Shown: positions 35,914 through 46,908 of the stretch, piece by piece
Layout: every line of letters starts with the position of its first letter
Numbering within the stretch: the stretch's first letter is position 1
DNA from: Brassica napus
Taxonomy: Eukaryota; Streptophyta; Magnoliopsida; Brassicales; Brassicaceae
DNA length: 64,000 nucleotides
Assembly: GCF_020379485.1 (NCBI RefSeq)
Contig: NC_063444.1
Coordinates: forward strand, 2,738,652 to 2,802,651
Reading direction: 5' to 3'
Made by a program: the position numbers and the translations under genes
Notes under the pieces: generated by a model
Databases searched by the model: none
What the model was told of the DNA's origin: nothing
The model's input: the letters and a program-made list of their open reading frames with translations, nothing else

Positions 35914-35977
35914 TTTTTTTTTTTTTTTTTTTTTTTGTTAACCAGGTGGGGTTCAGGCCCGGGACCAGCCTGCGTCT
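35914..35977 (-). mobile_element. Truncated SINE with poly-A tail
   Basis: The minus-strand sequence CGCAGGCTGGTCCCGGGCCT...CCACCTGGTTAAC ends in about 24 A (T run at 35912-35936 on plus). An ATATAATATAG-T/C-TATCTTT duplication flanks it (about 35896-35913 and 35978-35996, one difference). Only the 3' part of the element is present. Confidence 0.7.
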
Positions 35978-36854
35978 ATATAATATAGCTATCTTTGATA
36001 AAAAAAAAAATATAGCTATCTAGAAGGATCCAATCTAGAACTTACATTTCGTTTTGAAATGTAGAGAATTTGATCACTATCATCCATCAGTGGTGAATAA
36101 GATAATGGTGAGTTGATTAGTGACTATAGTAGTTATATAGATGCATGTATGATTGAAGAGAACTCAGAGAGTCAGAGATACAAAAGTCAAACAAGAGATG
36201 TAGCTGGCTTCCATTAGCTCGAGACATCCATAGAAATGGACAAGAGAGTTTGGTATTGTTAATGTAATCGCATGCCAATTTTCACTTTTTAATAACTCAG
36301 TGCTTTCTACGCGGATTGTCTAGTGCTACTGCTACATTGTTCCACTTCCTTATCCGGTTAGGACGAAAACAGTTGATTCAAGAAATGTTTTTATCTTTTT
36401 TTTTTGTTAAATCTGGACATTGTTTTGACGTAATATAAACTTCTATAGAGTGGGTCTACATTGGAGATGAACTTATTTTTGTACAATTTTCCTGATTATT
36501 TTTCTGACTTTGGCCATTATGTCCTGTCAACTAGTTAGAATATGTTGGATGACTACCACATTAATGATGATACAAAATTTGGAAAACACTTTAAATTTTG
36601 CTTAGTTTTCATATGATGGATGTTCTTAATATTTGTAGTTTAACTGATATAAGATGTTGTACACTTGGAACTTAAATGTTTATTTTACTTCCTTGAATAT
36701 TTTTGCTGCATGTAAGGTATACAAATGCAATAAAATGAGATATAATACTCTAGTCTAGAGAATACAAGAACATCTGATCTGACTGATATGGTTCCTAACG
36801 TCTTTGTGTTTTTGTTTTTATGTTTCGGAGCTATCTTTGGTTGATATAATAAAG

Positions 36855-38149
36855 TCAGATCTCTATTTCATGAGATTTCTCAATGGGATTGGACAATGCT
36901 GAACCTTCCCACAGCTCCGCAAGATCCTTTCTCCGCCATGACACGAAGATCACGGGTCCTAACGTAGATGGTACCTATATATAATCCACACCACAACGGA
37001 TAATCTCATTATACTTCACACTGATCCAGCTCATGAAGATACAAAAAAAAAAAGATTGTACCAGATAAAACAGAGCTGGCTGAGGTGAGTGGGTCAAGAC
37101 ACCTGCAGCTAGAGCCGAGACCAAGCCAATGGCGTACCCAGGAAGTGCATACCATATGTACTTGTGCCCCTTGGAAGATTTCAGATCAAAAAGATTCACC
37201 ACATCTCTACTTTTCCTATGGTCAAAGCAGAGGATCAAAGCCAAAAGCATGGCAGGAATAGCCTGAAAAACAAAAACAACATTTCATTCAATTAGTGAAA
37301 CATGGGAAGAAATAATCTTAAACTATAACAACAAGGGTTTTGATCTGTTACCATGTCACCAAGACCAAGCATCATGAACTCTGAGGCACTCACACCAGAC
37401 ACCACACCGCCCAATAGGTTCCTCGGAAACACTATCTTAACAGGCAGTTCCAGTTTCTTCGTAATCAATTCCAGTCCAGGAAGATTCAAACTGTTGGCTA
37501 CTGTATGAACCGGGTTCGACGCTTGCTGGGTCGCCACGGTCACCATAACATTAGCACCAAAGAATCTCTCAGAGAAGAACACCCAGAAGATGTCATACAC
37601 AAACAGACACAGTAGCAGCATAGCACATATCTTGATATTAGGAAGACGAACATGGCTGACGAAAGCAATACAGATAGAGATCCCAAGCAGGTTGTTCAAC
37701 ACCCAATGACCAGAGACCAGCCACGCCACTACTGTGACTGCACAAGCCACAAGAAGCAGTCCTTGCGTTCTGGTAAAGGACTTCGAGCAGCAGCGTGAGA
37801 GAAAGGGGTCAGAGAGACCAAGCTGTGACTTGATGTACAACGCGTACGGTGATAGCCAGTAGAAGAGAGATGAGACCGAGGCGACGGCTGTGAAGGCGGT
37901 GAGGAGCTGAGAAACAGAAGAGAAGAGATAGAACATGAGGAGCAAACTGCAAGAACTCATGACTGGGATCATCAAGGCCTGAGAGGTGTCTAGGGTGATG
38001 GATGATACGGAGAAGTCACGGTTTCTCTCCATCTCTTTGGCGTAGTTAAGTGCACGGAAGGCAGATGCGAACGTGACGGTGACAGCTGTGAGAATGAGCG
38101 TAGCTGGAGCAGGTTCTAGCAGATACAAAAGAGTCCATAGAGTCTCCAT
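36855..38149 (-). CDS. SPPL1: Signal peptide peptidase-like intramembrane protease SPPL1
   Basis: Three coding exons on the minus strand (38149-37352, 37262-37062, 36974-36855) give 372 aa, the length I remember for Arabidopsis SPPL1. The protein is almost entirely hydrophobic helices. The presenilin-type catalytic motifs are all there: LFVYDIFWVFF (YD), LGLGDM at residues 261-266 (GxGD) and QPAL at 327-330 (PAL). Such enzymes cut type II membrane segments in endomembranes. A non-coding first exon (about 39231-39330) joined across a 1075-bp 5'-UTR intron (38156-39230) is inferred from a good donor at 39230 and an acceptor six bases before the ATG. Confidence 0.92.
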
Positions 38150-38325
38150 GTGAACCTGCTAAAGATCCAAATCACACAAGAAACAAACAAAAGAAAGCTT
38201 CAGTTTTTAAGAGTTTTACAGAACATGTCTTTCACAAATTCAGACATCAAGCTCAATTTGGGTTCTATATGATTCAAATTGGTTTTCCAATTTTCTAAGA
38301 GGGATGCGCGGGTTTGTTTCTTCGT

Positions 38326-38933
38326 AAACTACGTGTGGTTTTCCAGTTTTCTAAGAGAGATGTGCGGAGTTTGTTTCTTTGTCTAACTTTTTGGTCTTAA
38401 ACAGTTTTTTTGGAAGTTGATTTTGAACATTAGTTGTCTATCATTTCTTTCTGAGAGTATAGTTACATCATTCATCATGCAAATGATCCATTTTAGTATC
38501 TAGTGCCTGACTCAAAAATCAAATATCTAATGTAACATTAATATGCTTTAAGCTCACAGTTATCATAATAAAGTCAGATAATTAATTGACAATGAAACTA
38601 TGCATTGTTTATAACTAAAATGTAATACATCACTGTCTTTAATTATAAACAATGAATAATTTCAAAGTTATCTGATTTTTTGCTTATGATAATTGTGCGC
38701 TTAAAAGCATATTGTTATAAAAATGAGATTACATTAGATACAAAAATCAAGCATTAGATACTATAATGGACAATTTGCATGATTAATGTAGTAAGTATAG
38801 GCATCAGAAAGATATGATACAACTAATGTAAAAAATCAAATCAACTTCCAAAAAAATGGTTTAAGACCAAAAAAATTATACAAAGAAACAAAAGCCTGGC
38901 CCTCATAGAAAATTGGAAAACCACACGTAGTTT
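38326..38933. repeat. 608-bp fold-back (long inverted repeat) in the SPPL1 5'-UTR intron
   Basis: Arms of about 290 bp (38326-38614 and 38644-38933) are imperfect reverse complements from the ends (AAACTACGTGTGG / CCACACGTAGTTT) to a short central loop. The outermost 100 bp match best, including GTTTCTTTGT and TTTTTGGAAGTTGATT blocks. A 29-bp direct repeat starting CAGACATCAAGC flanks the whole (38241-38269, 38935-38963, one difference). The left-arm start is also tandemly repeated from 38281. Confidence 0.85.
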
Positions 38934-40028
38934 TCAGACATCAAGCTCAATTTGGATTCTATACTCAAAGCAAATCACGAATTGGTTTATAGGCAGATAA
39001 ACAAAAAGATTTGACATTTAGTAAAAACCAAGCAATCCATAAAGGAAATAAAGTTCGTATTTTTCAATAATGGGGTTTGTTTTCTCGAACCAAGGAGACA
39101 AAAACTAGGTTGGAGACCTTGTAGTAATAAAGCAATGTCTCAGTTCAAAAGAGAGTGAGACGCATATTGCAGAAATTAAATCGAGAGGAAAATATCAAAA
39201 TAGAATGAGAAAGCAGAAGATTGTTCTCACCTGAGAATCCTTAAACGCGTTGTTGGATCCCTTAAAAAGGCTTCAATGGAGTGAATTGGGATCTCATCTA
39301 CGTTTCACAGGCGTTGGAGAAGAAGAAGCGAAAAGATATTTGGAATTCATTAATAATCTAATTAGCTAACGTATTATTTACACTGTCACAACGTATTATG
39401 ATTAATTTTGTCCAAAAAACGTATTATATTTAATTAGCTACTATTAGTCCCCAAAACAAAGGTTAGACTATTTTTTTTTATTTTTTTTGTCAACAGACTA
39501 TTATTTAATTTCACTATATTAACCTGTTAACTTTAGGCTGGAACGTTTATCCGAACCGGATCCGACCCGAAATGGATTGGTTCGGTTTGGTTTCGGATAT
39601 AGCCATATTACCCGAGGGATTCTTGCTTCTAATACCCGTGGGTATCGGTTTGGTTTCGGTTATTATTTGAGATCCGAACATGTACCTGTTTAAACCAAAA
39701 TAGTTAGATAAAATCCAGAATATTAGAAAAAATATCACCACCTCTACCCGGGTCGTAGAGATGGAGAAGCAACTATGTTACCATAAGACCACTTTAACTT
39801 TTACGAATACTATTATGTTGTAAATATATATAGCAATTCAATACTACTTATTTTTATAAAATTTGATATTTTAGAAACTTGAACCGGGTTGGCTACGCTA
39901 ATGGTCGAGTATTTAACCACTAGACCAATTCAATTTATATGTAAATTATTTTATTTGGTAAATATATATATGATTAACATAATAATCCGAAACTGGTGGT
40001 ATCCGACCCGAAATCTACCAAGTGTCTA

Positions 40029-40831
40029 GGGGTTATTGGTAGAAGAATTTTAGAGGAATTACAAAATTTTGAGAATCCATTGTTATTGGAACAATAATTT
40101 TTAAAATCTAAGTTAAATCAATTCTTATTGGGATGCAGATTTTTAAATTCCATTCAAAATCTTTTGTTATTGGAAAAGTTTACTTATGATGGATTTAACA
40201 ATTCTATTAAAATCTTTTGTTATTGGGATGTAAATTCTTTTTATTTTTACTCATAAGACTCAACTTCGAGAATATTTTCTACGCCCATAAATTTTTTAAA
40301 ATCTATGTTATAAAACTCACAGTCTAGAAGGGTGCTTCAAGAGAAAAAAACAACGAAAGCAAAGCTGATAAAAATTTTGAACAAAATTGTAAAAGAAGAT
40401 GTTAAAGCGGTGATGATGCTATTCAAAGTGTTTTTGCTTTCATCGATGATGTTATTCACTCAACTTTCATCATATATCTATAATATAATATAAAGAGAGA
40501 GTTCACTGTTATTATCAAAAACAAGCTAATGTAATACTACATATTTCTTTCTCCAGAAACACCGTAGACATAAATCAATCTTCAATTGGTAGTGATGCAA
40601 TTCAAAATCAAGCTACTAAAATTGAAAAGTTTCTAGAAAGAGAGATTTGTTTATATCACCTTATAAAGAGAAACTTTTTGAAAAAATATGTTATGCAAAT
40701 CCATTGCATTCAATATAAATACATACAAAACATTTGCTAAAAGTTCAGAAGATATTTGTTAACTCTACTTAGATTTAAGAATCTCTCGACTCTTAAAATT
40801 ATTAAATTCCATTCAAATTCTTGTTCCAATA
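40029..40831. mobile_element. Possible PIF/Harbinger-type MITE
   Basis: GGGGTTATTGG at the left and TATTGG read inward from the right, with CTA on each side (40026-40028 and 40832-40834), resemble short inverted ends with a 3-bp duplication. The interior repeats AATCTTTTGTTATTGG-type units. The ends are weak, so this is tentative. Confidence 0.3.
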
Positions 40832-40889
40832 CTAGTGTATCTATTGGGTATAGAATTCTTTTATTCGAAAGACCCGGATCCGATCTGAT

Positions 40890-41583
40890 TAGGCCTGGAC
40901 ATTTTACCCGGACCTGAAGACCCGAACCGGAACTGACCAGAAAATACAGGTTCGGGTCCGGGTCCGGGTCCGGGTCCGGATTCATGCTAAGTACCTATTG
41001 TATCTTTTTTTTGGACTTGCGGGTCTCGGTTCGGGTCCGGGTCCTACCCGAGACCGTTCGGATACCCGAAGTACCCGCAAATTATTGTATATACTAGGTA
41101 TATTTGGGTGATTGAATATATTTTTGGTATTTCAAATTTTTTTTAAAGTTTCGGGTTTAGATTTTCGGGTATAATTGTAGGTTTTTAGTGAAATTTTAGA
41201 TTTTTAGAAAATATAATTTGGGTATTCAGGTAAAATTCAAGTATGTTTTGGGTTTTCGGGTCTGATTTTAGATAAATTTTTGGGTATTTTTGCGGTTCTT
41301 CGGGTATTTTTAAAGTTTTCGGGTCCAGTTCGGGTATTTCGGGTCTATTTCGGGTCATAAATACCCGAACCGACCCGGATCCGAAATATACCAAAAAATG
41401 TTGGGTATTTTACGGGTATTGAAATTATAGACCCGAACCGACCCGGATCCGACAAGACCCGACCCAGAACCGAACCGAAAAGTTATAGGTACTTATATGG
41501 ATCTAAATTGTTAGGACCCGAAGGACCCGGATCCGATAATACCCGATCCGAATCCGAACCGAAGAACCGGATGCCCAGGCCTA
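40890..41583. mobile_element. Non-autonomous hAT element, 694 bp
   Basis: Exact 8-bp duplications GATCTGAT flank it (40882-40889, 41584-41591). Terminal inverted repeats TAGGCCTGGACAT and TAGGCCTGGGCAT differ at one base. The interior is dominated by GGGTCCGGGT / ACCCGAACCG stretches on opposite strands at the two ends, so the element could fold back on itself. No transposase. Confidence 0.92.
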
Positions 41584-41877
41584 GATCTGATCTTGCTCGC
41601 TGGTTAACTTCCTGATTTTTTTTTTTCTTAGAAAATAAAATAAATAAGCCCAATTAACGGGCTGTACCCGGTATTTGTTTGTTATTATTTCGGGTCTGTT
41701 TACTGGCTGTAGCCGGTTATCTCCAATCTAAGTGGTTAAAGGGGGGGAACACAACGTCTAACCCTAATTTTTCAAATTTCGAATTTACGCTCGTCTCCTC
41801 CTCCTCCTTCTTCTACTACTACAGTTTCCCACCTTCAATTTGAATCTCATTTGCCGTTATTTCCAGATTCTCTCCAC

Positions 41878-41910
<33 letters not shown>

Positions 41911-41922
41911 AGTTTCTTCGAG

Positions 41923-44269
41923 ATGGGAGCAGCTCACAGTCAGGAAGATCTAGAGATCTGTACATCAGACGAGGAAGAATACGAAGAGTACGAAGAACGA
42001 AGAGACGGCCAAGAAGAATCAGAAGACGAAGACAAGTTCGAGGACTCTAGAGACGATACGTTAGCTCCGTCTCCCTCCTCCGGTGGTCGTCTTCCTAAAC
42101 CTCCTCCTTCGTCACTAGACGACGTCGACGCGAAGCTCAAATCCCTGAAGCTGAAATACACACCTCCTCCGTCTACGCAGAACTCAGCTCGGCTCTTCCG
42201 TTACATCAACGGCAACACTCCCAAAGCGAAATGGATCACTGCCGAGAAATCCACCGCTTACTCCTTCGTGAAAACCTCTCAAGTAAACGAAGAAGACGAC
42301 GATGATAAAAATCAAGATTCGGAGAATGAATGGTGGGTGTTGAAGGTAGGTAGCAAGATCCGAGAGAAGGTATCGGAGGAGATGCAATTGAAAGCGTACA
42401 AAGACCAGCGCCGCGTCGATTTCGTCGCTAAAGGCGTCTGGGCGTTGAAATTCGCCACCGCCGAAGGCTTCGCCGATTACGTAAACAGCTACAACGGCTG
42501 CTTGTTCGAGAACAATCACGGCGTCGAGTTGAACGAAGCTAGTAAGGCCAAGATCTTCGGGAAAGATTTCATCGGGTGGGCGAATCCGGAAGCTGCTGAT
42601 GATTCAATGTGGGAAGACGCTGACGATATTTTGCTCAAGAGTCCACAGTCCGCGACTCCGTTGAGAGATACGCAGGATTTGACTGAAGCCTTTGAGGAAG
42701 CTACGAGCGAAGGGATACATAGCTTAGCTCTCGGTGCGTTGGATAATAGCTTCCTCGTGGGGGATTCTGGTATTCAGGTGTTCAAGAACATGAGGCAAGG
42801 GATTCAAGGGAAAGGTGTTTGTGTTAACTTCGAGGCTGGTTATGGTAAAGCTCACTCTGCGCCCAGGAAGGCTCTTTTAATGAGAGCTGAGACTAACATG
42901 CTGCTCATGAGTCCCATGAGTCAGAACCGAGGGATCCATCAGCTTGATATTGAGACAGGGAAGGTTATATCCGAGTGGAAGTTTGAGAAAGATGGAGTTG
43001 ATATCTCTATGAGTGATATTACTAACGATGGTAAAGGTGCTCAATTGGACCCGTCTGCGTCGACCTTTCTTGGTTTGGATAACAATAGGCTTTGCAGGTG
43101 GGATATGCGTGATAGGTACGGGATGGTTCAGGATCTTGCTGCTGCCAGTGCCCCGGTTTTGAATTGGGCGCAGGGGCATCAGTTTTCTAGAGGGACTAAC
43201 TTCCAGTGCTTTGCGACCACTGGTGATGGATCTATTGTGGTTGGCTCTCTTGATGGGAAGATTAGGCTTTACTCGAGTAATACTATGAGGCAGGCGAAGA
43301 CGGCTTTCCCTGGACTTGGTGCGCCTGTGACTCATGTGGATGCTACTTTCGATGGGAAATGGATTGTTGGTACGACTGATACGTATCTGATTGTTATCTG
43401 TACCCTTTTCACTGACAAGGCTGGTAAAACCAAGACTGGCTTCGAGGGTCGCATGGGCAATAAGATAGCTGCACCAAGGTTGCTGAAGCTAAGACCTCTT
43501 GATGCTCATTTAGCTGGATCTAACAACAAGTTCCGCAATGCTCAGTTCTCATGGGTAAGCAAAACTCTATTTGCTGCTTATATTGTGCGCCTAAGTGACG
43601 GTCTTACTCTAAACTAACTGCAGCATTGTTTGCATGTTTTCTTAGTAGAGTGCATATAGTCTTTGAACTCCATGAATTTTCTGGAAGACAAACATATTGA
43701 TTTTTCTTTTTGTTGGATTGCTTCCTTTTGATGCCATTCCACTAGCTGAGTTGGTGACTTTATGCAGGTGTTTCCATTTATATTGACTACTGGAGAAGTT
43801 TATTTCTTAGTTGAAGTACAGTTCTCATAACGTGAACCTTTGCCTGTGCAATAAAAGCTGTATTGTCTTGTTCAGTTTGTCTCACAGTTTTTAAAATTAC
43901 AGGTTATAGAGTTCCTTATTTGTCTGCTATTACTTTTTGGTAATCAATCTTAAGTGTTTCTTTGTTGGTGAATTTGGATATGTACAGGTCACGGAGGATG
44001 GGAAACAAGAGCGTCATGTGGTGGCAACCGTTGGCAAATTCAGTGTGATATGGAACTTTCAGCAAGTGAAGAACGGATCTCACGAATGCTACCATGACCA
44101 GGAAGGACTGAAGAAATGCTACTGCTACAAGATAGTCCTGCGAAACGAATCCATCGTTGACAGCCGCTTCATGAATGACAACTTTGCAATCTCTGGTTCA
44201 CCTGAAGCGCCTCTGGTCATTGCAACTCCCATGAAAGTCAGCTCTTTCAGCTTATCCAGCAAGCGATGA
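41923..44269 (+). CDS. VID27-like protein (At4g33400-like)
   Basis: Two exons (41923-43554, 43988-44269) give 637 aa. Residues 9-46 are extremely acidic ([12 protein letters not shown] and similar). The central part has a pleckstrin-like region (residues about 60-200), and residues about 300-630 form the VID27 C-terminal beta-propeller-like domain with repeats such as [27 protein letters not shown] and [11 protein letters not shown]. The N-terminus MGAAHS fits the N-myristoylation consensus (Gly2, Ser6), so membrane attachment is plausible. Yeast Vid27 is linked to vacuole import and degradation, but its biochemical role is unclear in plants. The gene is convergent with the WEB gene, 332 bp apart. 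Confidence 0.88.
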
Positions 44270-44601
44270 TGAAACAAGCAAGTGATGGACCTTAAGTCTA
44301 TATAATTCGAAACCTAGTATTGTTTGTAGCCATGTGAGACTCTTGTTTTCTCGCTCTTAGTACGCTGTTAGATTAAAACACAATAAACATCTAAGGATGT
44401 TGCTAATCTACTTTGGTGTGACATTGACTCTTATGTTGGTTATATTATCTGTTTTCATTTGAAAGAAGCTAGAAGGTTTCAACATAACATGACTATGTTC
44501 TTGCGGAAACAAATCTGGTAATTAGTGCTTAACTCATCTTTTATAGTATGGACTTTTACATTTAAATAAAAATTTACATAATCAACTTGTTCATATCAAA
44601 C
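44270..44601. other. Convergent 3' ends of the VID27-like and WEB genes
   Basis: Non-coding spacer made of the two 3' UTRs. No hairpin terminator or other structure is expected in a plant and none was seen. Confidence 0.4.
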
Positions 44602-46908
44602 TCACTTATTTGACTTCTTCTTCATCATGAACATTAAAAATCTTGGGAAGAGTTTCTTCTTTTTCTTTCCAGGAACTGCTTGTGGGGTTGGATTCGTTTC
44701 AGTACCATTAGACTCAGTTTCTTTCTCCTTAGACTCTTCTTCATGACTTTTCTCTGTGTTCACTTCATCGTCATCATTCTTTCTCATTACATCATGTTCT
44801 TCCCTCCATTTTCTCAGCTCTTGTTCCACACCCATCTTCCCTTCTTTAGCCTTCTCAGCCTTCTCTATCGCTTCTGCTAATGCTTTCTTTCTCGAATCCA
44901 TCTCTTTGTTCACTTCCTCCAGCCTCTCCAAGTTCGTCTTCTCTGTTTCTTTAGCTTCCTCAATCTCCAAAACCGCCGCTGCAACCTTCGCGTTGGCTGC
45001 CTCTTCAGCCTCGTGAGCACGCTTGCTAAGCTCATAGTACTCATCTAGCGTCAGCGTCACACTCCTCGGAGAATCAGCACTGTTTTCCTTCAAAGCAGAC
45101 TCGCTCTCTTGCAAGGCCTTGATGGTGGCTAAAGCCAATCTCTCTGAAGCTTTAGAAGCTTCGATTTCTTTCTGAGCTGCGACTAGTCTGCTCTCCACTG
45201 TCCTTGCTCCAGCCTTTGCCTTCTCTGCTTCTTCTCGAGACTTTCTCAGCTCCTCGCGAGCGAGTTCAGCTAATGACTTCGCTTCATCAGCCTCTTGAGC
45301 TGCTTGGTGGAGCTGCTTTGGCAGCTCCACCGTCTCCTCTCTAGCTTCTTTTGCCTTGGACGCAACGAGAGCTATCTCGACCCTGGTTATGTCTATCTCA
45401 GCATCTAGAGACTCTACCGCTATCGACGCCATCCCTTCTCTTTTCTTAATCGAGTCAAGCGCTGATCTCTCTTTCTCAAGCTCCATTCTCAAGGAAGATG
45501 ATGCAACCTTCAAACATTTCACTTCGGAACTCGCTTTCTCGATGTTCACATTGACTTCTTCTAACTCCTTCTTTGCAGAAGCAACAGCTGTTTGCACATC
45601 TGCGTGAGATTTCTCCTTGGATGATTCGTTATAATCTTCAAGCTCTTTCTTCAAATCAAGAAGCAGCGCTGAAGCAAAGTCGAGCTTCGCTTTCAGCTCT
45701 TTCGTTGAAACTATATGGTGCTTGAGTTTCTGAAGCTCTTCCTCCGCTTGCTTTAGCTCCTTCTCCCACTTGTGAGTCTCCTGATCACGCGACACGACCG
45801 CTCCAATCTTATGCTCTTCAGCTTCCAAATGAGAAGAGTGCGCACACTCCAAAGACTCCTTTGAAGCTATCAGCTCTATAGTGAGCTCTTCAACTTTCCT
45901 CTCAACTTCTTTAGAAGCCTTAACTGCTTCTTCTGCTTCCTTCACAGCCACCTCTTTCTCTTCTACCAAAGCATCATACTCACTTTCCAGAGCTTGCAAC
46001 TCTTCCTTGACGGATTCTAGTTCCGAGATTGCAGATGTGTGTCTGGCTTGAGCCACTTCGAGCTGTGCTTTGGTTGCAACGCTGGCTTCGCCAGCTATTC
46101 CTTGTTCCATCTCCTCAACTCTCATCTTTGCAAGGTCTGAGTCTTGCTTTGCTTGTTTCTCTTCTGTCTCCGCCTTGTCGAGATTAAGCTTCAACTCTTC
46201 AATGAGTCTCTTTGTGTTCTCTAACTCCTCAACGGCTAGAAACTTTGACATCTCAACGGTTTCTGATTTTTTCTTGTACTCAGGGATCTGCTCTTCCAGC
46301 TTTTCAAGTTCTTGTTCCACAAACTTGCGTCTCTGCATAAAAGATAGTGAGCACAAGTCTTGGTTAAATAAAAATGCAAAGATACACACAAGGAGCATTA
46401 CCTCTAGTACTTCCATTCTATGTGCTTTCCAATCTGTGATTCCTCCAAATTTTGAGACAGCTTCTTTAACAGATTCAAAAGGAGATGCTGTGTCAATGGA
46501 GTGTCTGTAAGAATTGGGTGTTCCATTGCTCAAAGGTGATGATGATACTCCAAATCTTGGAGACAAGAGTGCTCTTGGAGATCCAAGGCTTCTTAGGGAA
46601 GAAAGAGATCTTGAAGGCACTCTTGGTGCACCCACTGCTCCATTCTTAATCTTCACTCTAGGCAGAACAATCTCAGAAACAAAATCTTGTGCTTCTTCTG
46701 CTTGACTGCTTGATAAACCGGAGGGCAAAAAAGTGTCATCCATATAAATTTTCTCATTTTCAGTTGAATCTTCATTTGATTCAGATTGTTGTTCATTTGC
46801 GTGAGGCTGCTGCAACTCAGGCTCTGTGATTCCAACGTCGCCGCTATCATTTGATGTTTCTTCTGGAGGAGGAGGAGATACTGCTTCTGGTAATTTCAAA
46901 TCTTCCAT
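44602..46908 (-). CDS. WEB family coiled-coil protein (At4g33390-like)
   Basis: Two exons on the minus strand (46908-46402, 46332-44602) give 745 aa after removal of a 69-nt intron. The N-terminal 130 residues are polar and Ser-rich with LSSLRSLGSPRALLSPRFG. Residues about 165-690 are a nearly continuous coiled coil of heptads rich in Glu, Lys and Ala. The C-terminus is acidic, then ends in a basic-hydrophobic tail (GKKKKKLFPRFLMFMMKKK). This is the DUF827/WEB1 architecture. WEB1 with PMI2 controls the speed of chloroplast photorelocation movement, probably through actin. This paralogue's role is not established. The unspliced frame is also open and would add 23 hydrophobic residues. Confidence 0.88.
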   Translation of the reverse strand: MEDLKLPEAVSPPPPEETSNDSGDVGITEPELQQPHANEQQSESNEDSTENEKIYMDDTFLPSGLSSSQAEEAQDFVSEIVLPRVKIKNGAVGAPRVPSRSLSSLRSLGSPRALLSPRFGVSSSPLSNGTPNSYRHSIDTASPFESVKEAVSKFGGITDWKAHRMEVLEVMLLVCIFAFLFNQDLCSLSFMQRRKFVEQELEKLEEQIPEYKKKSETVEMSKFLAVEELENTKRLIEELKLNLDKAETEEKQAKQDSDLAKMRVEEMEQGIAGEASVATKAQLEVAQARHTSAISELESVKEELQALESEYDALVEEKEVAVKEAEEAVKASKEVERKVEELTIELIASKESLECAHSSHLEAEEHKIGAVVSRDQETHKWEKELKQAEEELQKLKHHIVSTKELKAKLDFASALLLDLKKELEDYNESSKEKSHADVQTAVASAKKELEEVNVNIEKASSEVKCLKVASSSLRMELEKERSALDSIKKREGMASIAVESLDAEIDITRVEIALVASKAKEAREETVELPKQLHQAAQEADEAKSLAELAREELRKSREEAEKAKAGARTVESRLVAAQKEIEASKASERLALATIKALQESESALKENSADSPRSVTLTLDEYYELSKRAHEAEEAANAKVAAAVLEIEEAKETEKTNLERLEEVNKEMDSRKKALAEAIEKAEKAKEGKMGVEQELRKWREEHDVMRKNDDDEVNTEKSHEEESKEKETESNGTETNPTPQAVPGKKKKKLFPRFLMFMMKKKSNK
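46333..46401 (-). other. 69-nt in-frame intron (exitron-like) of the WEB gene
   Basis: Donor GTAATG follows CTAGAG and acceptor TTTATGCAG precedes AGACGC. The intron is 23 codons long, has no stop, and encodes a hydrophobic stretch (VMLLVCIFAFLFNQ) unlike the surrounding charged coiled coil, so splicing is the likely default. It is near the minimum plant intron length. Confidence 0.75.

Larger units (their letters stand above)
34249..36854. other. Intergenic region between peroxidase 47 and SPPL1, rich in insertions
   Basis: Holds the peroxidase promoter, a Helitron (34645-35393), two SINE-like insertions (35708-35811, 35914-35977) and AT-rich sequence with no further gene. Confidence 0.5.
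39331..41922. other. Intergenic region between SPPL1 and the VID27-like gene
   Basis: Repeat-rich. CCGAACC-type fragments lie at 39534-39760 and 39990-40015, a tRNA-like degenerate SINE piece (minus strand, TGGTCTAGTGG) at about 39885-39935, a possible PIF/Harbinger-like element at 40029-40831, and a complete hAT element at 40890-41583. A (CT)n run at about 41876-41903 is in the VID27 leader. No gene seen. Confidence 0.5.

Noticed and set aside
39526..41610. GTTAACTT at 39526-39533 and 41603-41610 as a target duplication of one large element
   Set aside because: The right boundary has no matching inverted terminus, and the region is better explained by separate insertions; the 8-bp match may be chance.
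44680..46705. Several open frames antisense to the WEB coiled-coil gene
   Set aside because: Long antisense frames are a by-product of the Glu/Lys/Ala-rich codon pattern; their Ser/Phe-rich translations have no family signature.
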